Counted from the stretch's first letter, positions 27,277-35,846 are shown. The stretch: 35,916 nucleotides of DNA from Ignavibacteria bacterium (GCA_016873775.1 VGWC01000022.1:1-35916), one strand, 5' to 3'. Numbers and translations are program-made. Notes: generated by a model from the sequence alone, not told the origin.

Positions 27277-27984
27277 TTATATGTTATGTTTTAATTTCCA
27301 TTCGGCATACCATCGCACAACTTGCGGCTTTCTCCATAAGTACGGATTCGGAATAACAAGAGCGTGCACAAGTCGCGTGAATGGGAAAAATGCTATCATC
27401 GTATATGCGCCGACAATATGAAACTTTACCATAAACGGCATTGCCGTGATATATGAAATATTTGGATTCAGCGTTAGTATTGACCATAAATATGGAGATG
27501 CCGATGCTGCAAACCACGCAGAACCCCATTGATGAAATATCGCTGTGTATAATCCTGAAAACACTTGTATCAAAAACATCACAAGAATTATCCAATCGGC
27601 AACACTTGTTACCATTTTCACTTTCGGCTCCTTCAATCTTCGCGCAATAACACTCACTAATCCAACGATGGTAAGTAATCCAAAAATAAATGCGGCAATT
27701 TCGAGTATGTATAATCGAAGCGGAATACTGTTCCACACAATTACTTTTTCCGGCAATAAGAATGCAATAAGATGTGCAAAAAATAACGTGATGATTCCAT
27801 AATGAAACGGAACAACGCCCCAAAAATGATGCTGGTTTTCAAGAAACTGCGACGACAAACTGGAAAACGAAAAACTCTGCATCACATATCTTCGAATAGA
27901 AACGAGTAAAAAAATCGCCAATGCGAGATACGGTAAAACAATAAATAATATTTCGTCAATGAAAAGCGGATTAGGATTTGCCAT
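27277..27984 (-). CDS. narI: Respiratory nitrate reductase gamma subunit (cytochrome b)
   Basis: This 235-residue protein has five membrane helices. NarI anchors NarGH at the inner membrane, oxidises quinol and passes electrons through two b hemes. The four heme ligands are visible: His61 and His71 in PFHYGIITLFFAHLIAF, and His189 and His207 in KFHIVGAYTMIAFFPFTRLVHAL. The 10- and 18-residue spacings match E. coli NarI. It overlaps narJ by 14 bases. Its presence shows that NarGH is membrane-bound and quinol-driven. Confidence 0.95.
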   Translation of the reverse strand: MANPNPLFIDEILFIVLPYLALAIFLLVSIRRYVMQSFSFSSLSSQFLENQHHFWGVVPFHYGIITLFFAHLIAFLLPEKVIVWNSIPLRLYILEIAAFIFGLLTIVGLVSVIARRLKEPKVKMVTSVADWIILVMFLIQVFSGLYTAIFHQWGSAWFAASASPYLWSILTLNPNISYITAMPFMVKFHIVGAYTMIAFFPFTRLVHALVIPNPYLWRKPQVVRWYAEWKLKHNI

Positions 27985-28507
27985 AGATTGGTTCTCCGTT
28001 GATTTGTTGAAATGTTTGTTGTAAAAGTATTTTTAATGCGTTAAATAAATGTGCATACGGATTTTGTTCTTCTGAAAATCCCGCGCATATTTTTTCCAGC
28101 GATGGAAACACATACGAACAAACAAATTCCGTTGCTTCATCGTGTTCCATTTTTTCAATCAATAATAATACGTACGAAAGATGATCGGGAAGTTCAGTAG
28201 TTTCGGAAATATCGTACTCGCGAAGCAACCCCCGCATTGTAACAAGAAACGCACCTCGCTCGTATTGTTCGCCGTATAAATGCCATCCGATTTCCAGACT
28301 TGCAATCGGATTGATATCAAACGTTCTTGTATAAAGTTCTTCAAAATCTTCCGAAGAATATGTTTTTGTTGCTTCAACAAATTTTTGAAAAACATTCAAT
28401 GCGTTTTCATTTTCTTCTTCAAGAAAAAAACCACATTCCTCCATTCGTTTGCGATAATCAAACGAAGGATATGAGAGAAGCGGAACGAAACGTGCGATTG
28501 AAGACAT
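27971..28507 (-). CDS. narJ: Nitrate reductase molybdenum cofactor assembly chaperone NarJ
   Basis: This 178-residue, mostly helical protein is a TorD/NarJ-like chaperone. It binds apo-NarG, helps insert the cofactors and holds the complex until it reaches NarI. It starts MSSIARFVPLLSYPSFDYRKRMEEC and contains EELYTRTFDINPIASLEIGWHLYGEQYERGAFLVTM, a NarJ hallmark, then LPDHLSYVLLLIEKM. ATG 28507 has AGGAAG upstream and lies 7 bases after narH. The frame is open back to 28639 but that would run inside narH. It overlaps narI at its 3' end. Confidence 0.93.
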   Translation of the reverse strand: MSSIARFVPLLSYPSFDYRKRMEECGFFLEEENENALNVFQKFVEATKTYSSEDFEELYTRTFDINPIASLEIGWHLYGEQYERGAFLVTMRGLLREYDISETTELPDHLSYVLLLIEKMEHDEATEFVCSYVFPSLEKICAGFSEEQNPYAHLFNALKILLQQTFQQINGEPIYGKS

Positions 28508-28514
28508 ATTCTTC

Positions 28515-30005
28515 CTACAATCCTCGTTCCGGTCCTTCGACAAAACCAAAACCGGCAAGCGTACGATGTTCGTGTGGATCTTTGAGCATTTCAATTGCTT
28601 CTTCGCGGTGCATTGGCGGAATGACAAATCTGTCTTCAAACGTGCAAAGCGACGTAAGACGATAAATCATTTCTGCTTCTTCTTTCGAACATTCCGCTTC
28701 GGTAAGAATTTTTTCCGCCGTCTTCATATCAATATCGCCAACTGTCATTGCACGGCGATACATCCGAACTGCTTTTTGTTTTTTCAACGCATACACAATT
28801 TTTCCCTGATGTCCTGCACCAAAAAGATTTCCGAGAAATTGTAACGGTACGCGCGCTTGTTCAATATCGTGGAAAAAATCTTTCGAAATACTGCTTACCG
28901 TATCATCGTTTTTTTGCGCCATCACGGGAGACATCGGCGGAACATAAAACAACATCGGAAGTGTGCGAAATTCAATATGCGGAGGCAAAGCAATTTTCCA
29001 TTCTTTCACAAATTTATACACGGGAGATTGTTGCGCAGAATCAATTACCGATTCGTGAATACCGTTTTGCAATGCAGCGGCAATTACCGCAGGGTCATTG
29101 GGGTTTAATATCATTGCACGTTGCGCATCAATTAAATCTTCGTTCGAAGATTTGGCAACTTCCTCAATTTTATCAGCGTCGTACAACAACACACCGAGAT
29201 AGCGAATTCTTCCAACGCACGAATGAAAGCACGCAGGCGCTTGTCCCGTTTCCAAGCGCGGAAAACACAGAATACATTTTTCCGATTTTCCCGTTGACCA
29301 GTTGTAAAATGATTTTTTATACGGACACGCGGCAACACACGCACGCCACGCGCGGCAACGTTTTTGGTCTATCAATACAATCCCATCTTCGCCGCGTTTA
29401 TACAATGCTCCCGAAGGACACGCGGCAACACATCCGGGATTTAAACAATGATTGCAGATTCTCGGAAAATAAAAAAACACTAATCGCTCAATTGCAAAAA
29501 GTTGCTCGCGTTGTTCTTCGGATAATCCTTTCAAGTTCGGGTCATTTTCCGCATACACCGGAGAACCACTCAAATCATCATCCCAATTTGGTCCTGCTTC
29601 AACATTGATATATTCTCCAGTAACCAACGAAATCGGTCGAGCAGTTGGTTGGTCAGAACCTTCGGGGGCGTTGAACAATTCATCATATTTGTATGTCCAC
29701 GGCTCATAATAATCGTCCATACTTGGCATCGAAGGATTATGAAAAATATCAGTAATCGTTCGCGCTTTGTTCGTTGATTTCAAATGCAATTTATCATTCG
29801 TAACATCCCAACCGCCGCGGTACTTGCTTTGGTCTTCCCATTTGGTAGGAAATCCGGTTCCGGGTTTTGTTTCAACGTTGTTCCACCACATATATTCTGC
29901 GCCGCGTCTATCCGTCCAGATATTTTTGCACGCAATACTACATGTGTGGCAACCGATGCATTTATCGAGATGAAATACCATTGATATTTGTGAGCGAACA
30001 TTCAT
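28515..30005 (-). CDS. narH: Respiratory nitrate reductase beta subunit (Fe-S)
   Basis: This 496-residue iron-sulfur subunit passes electrons from NarI to NarG. It has four cysteine groups: CIGCHTCSIACKN near residue 16, ICNHCLNPGCVAACPSGALY, CRAWRACVAACPYKKSFYNW and CILCFPRLETGQAPACFHSC. The Trp in CRAWRAC replaces a cysteine and marks the [3Fe-4S] centre, as in E. coli NarH. The family-specific stretch EYMWWNNVETKPGTGFPTKWEDQ is present. There is no signal peptide, so the subunit is cytoplasmic. The 48-base gap to narG holds a 7-bp tandem tract. Confidence 0.96.
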   Translation of the reverse strand: MNVRSQISMVFHLDKCIGCHTCSIACKNIWTDRRGAEYMWWNNVETKPGTGFPTKWEDQSKYRGGWDVTNDKLHLKSTNKARTITDIFHNPSMPSMDDYYEPWTYKYDELFNAPEGSDQPTARPISLVTGEYINVEAGPNWDDDLSGSPVYAENDPNLKGLSEEQREQLFAIERLVFFYFPRICNHCLNPGCVAACPSGALYKRGEDGIVLIDQKRCRAWRACVAACPYKKSFYNWSTGKSEKCILCFPRLETGQAPACFHSCVGRIRYLGVLLYDADKIEEVAKSSNEDLIDAQRAMILNPNDPAVIAAALQNGIHESVIDSAQQSPVYKFVKEWKIALPPHIEFRTLPMLFYVPPMSPVMAQKNDDTVSSISKDFFHDIEQARVPLQFLGNLFGAGHQGKIVYALKKQKAVRMYRRAMTVGDIDMKTAEKILTEAECSKEEAEMIYRLTSLCTFEDRFVIPPMHREEAIEMLKDPHEHRTLAGFGFVEGPERGL

Positions 30006-30013
30006 AGTAAGTT

Positions 30014-30048
30014 TCGTGTTTAGTGATTTATGATTCGTGGTTCGTATT
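30014..30048. repeat. Degenerate 7-bp tandem tract (5 units)
   Basis: The units are TCGTGTT, TAGTGAT, TTATGAT, TCGTGGT and TCGTATT. It fills most of the 48-base narG-narH gap. It is the only sizeable gap among the nar genes. Confidence 0.55.
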
Positions 30049-30053
30049 TTTTG

Positions 30054-33000
30054 TTACCAAATCAATTCCGGAAGTTTTCGAACGAGAATATGTGTGTCTC
30101 TGTTACAACCGATTGGTCCCCAATAATTGAAATGAAACGTGAATTGTCCATACCCTCCAATCATCAGGTTTGGTTTTAATCGTGTGCGCGTTAAACTGTT
30201 ATGTCCTCCTGCGCGTTTATTGTTTCGCAACGGAGATTTCGGAACAGAATACGTGCGTTCAGGTGAATGATAGATAATGCAAATTCCACGAGGTATTCTT
30301 GCACTTACTGCGGCGCGAGTTACAACAACTCCATGGTCGTTATGCACTTCCACCCAATCATTATCATTTACCCCGATGTCTTCGGCATCTTTATCATTCA
30401 TCCAAAATGGCTCTACTCCGCGTGAAAGTGTTGTCATTCTTTGATTATCTCCATACGTTGAGTGAATGTGCCATTTCCCGTGTGGTGTTAAATAATTCAG
30501 CATTTTTGTTTTTCCAACTTCGATGCTGAACCGTAAATCAGCATATTGTGTCGGAAGCGGTTTCGGTTTATACGTTGGAAGATGTTCGCCGAAATGAATA
30601 TATCCGGGATGGTCAAGATAAAAATGTTGACGACCTGTAAGCGTTCTCCAAGGAACAAGCGCTTCGACGTTGTACGTGAACGGTGAATACGCACGCCCGT
30701 TTTCTGTTAATCCCGACCACATCGGACTATTGAGCAAACGCATCGGTTTTGATTGAAGTTCTTTGTAGTTCACTCGCATACCGCGATTTTTTTCTGCAAG
30801 TTGCACAAGCGGAAGACCAACTTTTTCTTCCATATTTTTATATGAACGATATGCAAGTTCACCGTTTGTAACAGTTGCAAGATGTAGAATCGTATTGGCT
30901 ACATTAACTCCATCTTTCAGCGAAGGGTATGTTTTTCCATCAAAAGAAACTGTTGGTTGAGTTATCAGCATTTCATCGTAGTAATCATCAATCGCATATT
31001 TTGTTCCGTGCGCTCCAAGTCCGTTTTGGCGAACGAGTGGACCAAAAGAAATGTATTGGTTATGAACATTTTTGTAATCGCGAACGACAACAGAAAAATT
31101 TGGCATTGTTTTTCCTGGAATTGCTTCCACTTCTCCTTTTATCCAATCTTGTATTTTCGGTTGTGCAATTTCTGCGGCAGAATCGTGAGCAAGCGGCGTT
31201 GCGACAAGTTCTTTGACGCTTTCAGGAAAATGTTTTTTTGCAAGTTCAGAAAATTTCTTTGCAATGGCTTTGAAAATATCCCAATCGCTTTTCGATTCCC
31301 AACACGGCGGAACTGCAGCAGAAAGCGGATGAATAAAACTATGCATATCCGTCGAATTCAAATCCGCTTTTTCATACCATGTCGCCGCTGGCAAAACGAT
31401 ATCAGAATACAATGCAGAAGTATCCATTCGAAAATTCAAATCCACAACCAAATCCATTTTCCCCTGAGGAGCAATTTCATGCCATACAACTTCTTTCACA
31501 GAATCTTTCGCCATATCCTGCGAAATTTTATTTGTATGCGTTCCCAAATAATGATGAAGAAAATACTCGTGTCCTTTTGCACTCGACATCAACGCATTCC
31601 CGCGCCAGATATAAAATACTCGTGGCCAATTTTCTGAAGCATCCGGGTCTTCAACAGAAAATTTGAGTTTTCTTGATTTTAATTGTTCAATGACATACTT
31701 CACAATTTCTTCGTTTGTTTTCGCCCCGTTTGCATCTGCTTCCTTTACCAGTTCGATAGTGTTTTTGTTAAACTGCGGATAAAATGGAAGCCATCCGTTG
31801 CGAACAGCTTTCACTTGTACATCCATTGTGTGTCCTTTTGCAAGTGAATCCGGTTTCTGATGTTGCGGAACTGTGTGATAATCGGTAAAATCTTTTTCAT
31901 ATCTCCATTGATCGGTATTCACATAATGCCAACTTGGAGCATTTTGTTGCCGTGAAGGCCCATACCAATCTTTTGCAAATGCTATCGCTCCCCACGGTTC
32001 TCCCGGCGCAAGTTTTTCTTGTCCAACATAATGCGCCAAACCACCACCGTTGACGCCAACGCAACCGCAAAACATTAATGCGTGAATTCCCGCACGATAC
32101 ATCAAGTTTGCGTGGTACCAGTGATTGATTCCTGCGCCGATAATTATTGTACATTTTCCGTTTGTGTACTCTGCTGTACTTCCCCATTCGCGAGCAAATT
32201 TTATCAAATCGCTTCTCCCAATTCCGGTATATTTTTCGCTCCACGCAGGCGTATACGCTTTAGTTTCGTCATCATAATTCTTGGGATAATCGCCTTTCAA
32301 ACCTCGATTTACTCCATATTGCGCCATCAGTAAATCATACACGGTTGCTACAGTAATTTGCTTCCCATCAGCAGTAGTAATGTTTTTCACCGGAACATCA
32401 CGATGAATATTTTTCCCTTCGCCAAAATCATCAAAGCGAACGGAAACAGTGCCATCGTTGCTTTCAAGAAATGTTAGCGCGGGATTGATTTCACTTCCGT
32501 CTTGACCATCTTTCAAGAGTAGATTCCATTTTCCTTTTTCTGTTCCCCAACGAAAACCGGAACTTCCCATCGGCATTTTTGCTTCATTGCTTTTTTCATC
32601 CCACATCAAAAATTTCCATTCACCGTTTTCAACGGAAGCATACTTTTGTAAGTTGCTTGCACGAAGCATTTGTCCGCTTTCGTACGCGTTTCCTTCTTTT
32701 GTTAATTCTACAAGATAGGGAGCGTCGGTGTATTTCTTCGTATAATCAATGAAATACGGAACGTTTCGCTGATGGTGATATTCCGAAAGCAAAACGTGAT
32801 TCACTGCCATCCACCACGCTCCATCTTGTCCTGCATTAACTGAAACCCAATGGTCAGCATATTTTGCAACCTGATTAAAGTCAGGAGAGAACACGTACAT
32901 TTTTGTTCCGTTATGTCGTGCCTCTGCGGCAAAATGAACATCGGGGGTGCGCGTCATATTTAAGTTTGCACCCATAACGGCAAGTAGTTTCGCATTATAC

Positions 33001-33698
33001 CAATCTGCAGATTCATTCACATCGGTTTGCTCTCCCCACGTTTCCGGCGATGCAGATGGAAGGTCGCAATACCAATCATAAAACGAAAGTGATAAACCGC
33101 CAAGTAATTGCATTAAACGCGCTCCCGCAGCATAACTTACCATTGACATTGCTGGGATTGGAGAAAACCCTGCAATTCTATCTGGTCCGTGCGATTTTAT
33201 CGTATGAATATTTGCCGCCGCCATAATTTCCAAAACTTCATCCCACGAAGCACGACGAAACCCTCCTTTTCCTCGAGCGCGCTGATACCGTTGACGCGAT
33301 TCAGGATTTGATACTAATGATTTCCACGCATCCACTGGGTCTTCATATTCGCGTTTTACTTTTCTCCATAAATCAAGTAATGCACCTCGGATGTACGGAT
33401 ATTTCACACGCAATGGACTGTAAAGATACCACGAAAACGAAATTCCTCGCTGACATCCGCGCGGTTCGTACGGCGGAAGCGTTTTTTCCAACATCGGATA
33501 ATCGAGACCCTGCATTTCCCACGTTACGATTCCATCTTTGACGTGAATCATCCACGTGCAACTTCCTGTACAGTTAACACCGTGTGTACTTCGCACGACT
33601 TTATCGTGTTGCCAACGATTACGGTAAAATTCTTCCCAACTGCGAAGTTTCGGGTCAACTTCATCTTTCACCCAAGGAATTAAACTTTTATTATTCAT
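30054..33698 (-). CDS. narG: Respiratory nitrate reductase alpha subunit (molybdopterin)
   Basis: This 1214-residue catalytic subunit reduces nitrate to nitrite at a bis-MGD molybdenum centre. [4Fe-4S] ligands are His39, Cys43, Cys47 and Cys82 ([19 protein letters not shown]). The molybdenum-ligating Asp is Asp212 in [20 protein letters not shown], the NarG pattern and not the Cys or Ser of periplasmic relatives. [24 protein letters not shown] follows the E. coli sequence closely. No twin-arginine signal is present ([16 protein letters not shown]), so the enzyme faces the cytoplasm. The start overlaps the cytochrome gene by 4 bases. A nitrite oxidoreductase role was considered, but narJ, narI and narK argue for nitrate reduction. 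Confidence 0.97.
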   Translation of the reverse strand: MNNKSLIPWVKDEVDPKLRSWEEFYRNRWQHDKVVRSTHGVNCTGSCTWMIHVKDGIVTWEMQGLDYPMLEKTLPPYEPRGCQRGISFSWYLYSPLRVKYPYIRGALLDLWRKVKREYEDPVDAWKSLVSNPESRQRYQRARGKGGFRRASWDEVLEIMAAANIHTIKSHGPDRIAGFSPIPAMSMVSYAAGARLMQLLGGLSLSFYDWYCDLPSASPETWGEQTDVNESADWYNAKLLAVMGANLNMTRTPDVHFAAEARHNGTKMYVFSPDFNQVAKYADHWVSVNAGQDGAWWMAVNHVLLSEYHHQRNVPYFIDYTKKYTDAPYLVELTKEGNAYESGQMLRASNLQKYASVENGEWKFLMWDEKSNEAKMPMGSSGFRWGTEKGKWNLLLKDGQDGSEINPALTFLESNDGTVSVRFDDFGEGKNIHRDVPVKNITTADGKQITVATVYDLLMAQYGVNRGLKGDYPKNYDDETKAYTPAWSEKYTGIGRSDLIKFAREWGSTAEYTNGKCTIIIGAGINHWYHANLMYRAGIHALMFCGCVGVNGGGLAHYVGQEKLAPGEPWGAIAFAKDWYGPSRQQNAPSWHYVNTDQWRYEKDFTDYHTVPQHQKPDSLAKGHTMDVQVKAVRNGWLPFYPQFNKNTIELVKEADANGAKTNEEIVKYVIEQLKSRKLKFSVEDPDASENWPRVFYIWRGNALMSSAKGHEYFLHHYLGTHTNKISQDMAKDSVKEVVWHEIAPQGKMDLVVDLNFRMDTSALYSDIVLPAATWYEKADLNSTDMHSFIHPLSAAVPPCWESKSDWDIFKAIAKKFSELAKKHFPESVKELVATPLAHDSAAEIAQPKIQDWIKGEVEAIPGKTMPNFSVVVRDYKNVHNQYISFGPLVRQNGLGAHGTKYAIDDYYDEMLITQPTVSFDGKTYPSLKDGVNVANTILHLATVTNGELAYRSYKNMEEKVGLPLVQLAEKNRGMRVNYKELQSKPMRLLNSPMWSGLTENGRAYSPFTYNVEALVPWRTLTGRQHFYLDHPGYIHFGEHLPTYKPKPLPTQYADLRFSIEVGKTKMLNYLTPHGKWHIHSTYGDNQRMTTLSRGVEPFWMNDKDAEDIGVNDNDWVEVHNDHGVVVTRAAVSARIPRGICIIYHSPERTYSVPKSPLRNNKRAGGHNSLTRTRLKPNLMIGGYGQFTFHFNYWGPIGCNRDTHILVRKLPELIW

Positions 33699-34564
33699 AC
33701 ATTCGTTAATTTATTTTCTTGAACTAAAATTTTTCGAACTGCGCGAAAACGATTATTCCAAAAGACATCGAACAAACCAAGTAATATCAGCGAACCACCT
33801 AATCCGATTAACAGAAAATTGAGTTGCGATGTAGATTTATCCTGGGGATTTCTTTCGAGCGTGCTTTGAAAGTACGCAACAAGCGAAAGAACTTCTTCCG
33901 GTTCGAGCGCGTGCGTTTTATACACGGATTGCATTGTCGGAGTTGCCGGAGCAGATAACCATGTTGAAAGCGTTTTTCTGCCTTCGTATCGTTCGAAAAC
34001 TGTTGTTAATTCCGGCCCTAATGTTCCCCCTCCAAATCCTCCTATGCCAAATGTTGTATGACAAGAAATACACGGCGGTCCTCCATTTGTTAATCTTGTA
34101 TATCCTAAAAAAATATTTCTGCCGTTTTCTTTATCCTTTGGAGTAAAAGGTCTGTCGCTGATTTGTATCCCCATAAACTGTGATTTTTCTAATTTCGATT
34201 CTGTTTCGATGAGGTCGAGAAGAGCTTCCGCTCTTGCTTTATTCATTCCTTGCACTAACGGCATTATAGCGCCTCGCGACTCTTTTTGCAATTCGAGAGC
34301 ATAAGTATCACCTGCATCGAGCATCCCTTTTGGGTCGAGTAAAAATTTTACTAACCACGCGCGGTCCTTTCGTTGCGAAACATTTTTTAAATCGGGACCT
34401 GTTAATCTGCCGCCTCCGATGGTATGACAACTGACACAATTTTGTTTGAAATAATCTGCGGATTCTTGCGAAATTCCATTCGTCTTGCACATTAGTATTG
34501 CAACGAATATTATTGCAATTTTTGGAAAAAATAATTTTCGGAAAATATCAATTGTTAGTTTCAT
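33695..34564 (-). CDS. Diheme cytochrome c with C-terminal membrane anchor (NarC-like)
   Basis: This 289-residue exported protein has a signal peptide (residues 8-32) and two class I heme sites, CVSCH at 43-47 and CISCH at 165-169. Candidate Met ligands are at 101 (GAIMPLV) and 211 (TPTMQSV). The two cytochrome domains repeat the pattern [11 protein letters not shown] and [13 protein letters not shown]-terminal helix at about 248-269 anchors it with the hemes in the periplasm. A diheme cytochrome before narGHJI is known in Thermus (narC), where it belongs to the nitrate-respiration operon. Here it might instead link alternative complex III with the octaheme reductase (inference). Both ends overlap neighbours by 4 bases. 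Confidence 0.88.
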   Translation of the reverse strand: MKLTIDIFRKLFFPKIAIIFVAILMCKTNGISQESADYFKQNCVSCHTIGGGRLTGPDLKNVSQRKDRAWLVKFLLDPKGMLDAGDTYALELQKESRGAIMPLVQGMNKARAEALLDLIETESKLEKSQFMGIQISDRPFTPKDKENGRNIFLGYTRLTNGGPPCISCHTTFGIGGFGGGTLGPELTTVFERYEGRKTLSTWLSAPATPTMQSVYKTHALEPEEVLSLVAYFQSTLERNPQDKSTSQLNFLLIGLGGSLILLGLFDVFWNNRFRAVRKILVQENKLTNV

Positions 34565-35619
34565 ACTGCTGCTTTTTCTGATGAAAATTGTTGCGTTACT
34601 TCATATTCCATTTGTTTGAGCATGGTAAGTAATTCTGTCTTTTGATGACATACAGTGCCGGCGAGTTCTAAATTTCCAAATTCCAGTAACAATTTATCTT
34701 TTTCTTTTTCTGGCAAATTATTTTCTGCCATAACAAATAAGATATTGTCTTCTTTCGTAATATGATTTCGCAAGAGAGCAATAAAATTTTTTGCTGGAAT
34801 GGAAAATTGAGCGAAGTTTGCTGTTCCGTTGTTCCCCATTTTTCCTAATGCATCGAGCATTTCTCGCACATACGAACGACCTTCTTCGTGTTCGTACAGC
34901 ATTACGGCAAGAGGTCCCATCTCACGTGAAAAACCGTTGCGTTCCATTGCGGGAAACAGGAATTTTTCTTCTTTTCCGTGATGACACGAGTCTGCAAATA
35001 ATTGAATAAATTTCAACGCATTGTTGAAGTATTGAGTGGAAATATGTTCGCCTCGTTCTGAACGTCGGATAAATATTTCCAATACATTGAGCATTCGCTC
35101 GATTGCACGATGCTCTTCTTTGAGAATTTCTGTAGGAGTTTTCATATTGCGTGTTTGTTGGGCAAGGTTTTTTTCTTCAGAAATCAATTCCATAAAATTC
35201 CACTTGTCGCTCATTTCCTTATTCAGGTCTTCTATTGTTTTTGTTTTTAACATTTCCAGCAAAACGTGTTTTGCTTCTTTCCACATCGGATGCAATGCGC
35301 AGGGATGTTCGTCTCCGCAGTTGGGAAATCCTGCAACACATTCGTCAAGTATTCCTTTTCCATCAATCGCGTGAACAATATCCATTAAATAGATATGTGA
35401 AGGTTTTCTACCGAGTTCAAAACCGCCACTGAGTCCTTTTTGCGAATGAATAATACCATCGCGCCCTAATGTTTGCATTACTTTACTTAAAAAATGATGC
35501 GGAATATTCAGCGACGATGAAATATCACGCAAATGAACTGGGGAATTGCTTTTTTGGCGTGTTAAGTACAACACGGATTGAATTGCGTATTCGCAAGATT
35601 TACTAAAAATTGCTGGCAT
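34561..35619 (-). CDS. Rrf2-family Fe-S regulator fused to a YtfE/hemerythrin-like diiron domain
   Basis: This 352-residue protein has two domains. Residues 1-140 are an Rrf2 winged helix: FSKSCEYAIQSVLYLT, then LRDISSSLNIPHHFLSKVMQTLGRDGII and KGLSGGFELGRKPSHIYLMDIVHAIDG. Three cysteines at 94, 101 and 107 (CX6CX5C) resemble the Fe-S ligands of NsrR and IscR. Residues about 161-345 are a hemerythrin-like bundle with His170, His214 and Glu218, His244, His286 and Glu290. This H, HXXXE, H, HXXXE set and its spacing resemble the diiron site of YtfE (RIC). In enterobacteria NsrR, an NO sensor, controls ytfE, so the fusion joins two known partners. It is the first gene of the nar operon and probably regulates it. 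ATG 35619 has no nearby Shine-Dalgarno; the frame upstream has no other ATG. Confidence 0.9.
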   Translation of the reverse strand: MPAIFSKSCEYAIQSVLYLTRQKSNSPVHLRDISSSLNIPHHFLSKVMQTLGRDGIIHSQKGLSGGFELGRKPSHIYLMDIVHAIDGKGILDECVAGFPNCGDEHPCALHPMWKEAKHVLLEMLKTKTIEDLNKEMSDKWNFMELISEEKNLAQQTRNMKTPTEILKEEHRAIERMLNVLEIFIRRSERGEHISTQYFNNALKFIQLFADSCHHGKEEKFLFPAMERNGFSREMGPLAVMLYEHEEGRSYVREMLDALGKMGNNGTANFAQFSIPAKNFIALLRNHITKEDNILFVMAENNLPEKEKDKLLLEFGNLELAGTVCHQKTELLTMLKQMEYEVTQQFSSEKAAV

Positions 35620-35627
35620 CGAATGTA

Positions 35628-35684
35628 AAACGAATAAGACTTTAATCTCCTATTACATTTTGTATGCCAATGTCTTATTCGTTT
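35628..35684 (-). promoter_or_regulatory. Separated 13-bp inverted repeat upstream of the nar operon (operator candidate)
   Basis: AAACGAATAAGAC (35628-35640) and GTCTTATTCGTTT (35672-35684) are perfect inverted repeats separated by 31 bases, lying 9-65 bases before the first gene. On the - strand TTGCAA (35686-35681) and TACAAA lie 18 bases apart and could be a weak promoter, which would put the distal arm in the promoter and the proximal arm after the start of transcription. The arrangement suits binding of a dimeric regulator to two half-sites, or an RNA hairpin in the leader. Confidence 0.6.
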
Positions 35685-35730
35685 GCAATACATTATTTTT
35701 TACATTTTCAAATAACTACTGGAATTATTA

Positions 35731-35776
35731 TTTCATTATTGAAAATATCTTTCGTTTTTTCTTTTCAATTGTGAAA
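35731..35776 (-). promoter_or_regulatory. Two TTTCA-N4-TGAAA boxes upstream of the nar operon
   Basis: TTTCATTATTGAAA (35731-35744) and TTTCAATTGTGAAA (35763-35776) share the same 5-bp arms and 4-bp spacer, with 32 bases between their starts, about three helical turns. The half-site layout is like that of CRP/FNR-type regulators, although the arm sequence is not the standard TTGAT. They are 112-157 bases before the first gene. Confidence 0.5.
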
Positions 35777-35777
35777 T

Positions 35778-35815
35778 AAAAAAATCCTTCATAGTATTCA
35801 AAACCTGAAGGATTT
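35778..35815 (-). terminator. Intrinsic terminator after the right-edge T9SS gene
   Basis: AAATCCTTCA (35782-35791), 14-base loop, TGAAGGATTT (35806-35815): a perfect 10-bp stem. On the - strand it runs into a T tract (A run 35778-35784). T residues on the other side mean it could work in both directions. It separates the T9SS gene from the nar operon leader. Confidence 0.8.
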
Positions 35816-35846
35816 ATATTTTTTTCCCCGAAACGAGATTTTCGTG

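Noticed and set aside
28508-28639. Upstream start (28639) for narJ
   Set aside because: It lies wholly inside narH; ATG 28507 has AGGAAG upstream and matches the usual NarJ N-terminus.
1793-30048. Heptamer tracts as a CRISPR array
   Set aside because: Units are 7 bp and contiguous, with no spacers and no cas genes in the window.
28515-33698. NarGH as a nitrite oxidoreductase (Nxr)
   Set aside because: narJ, a four-histidine narI and two narK genes are contiguous, and the sequences follow E. coli NarG/NarH closely. These point to quinol-driven nitrate reduction.
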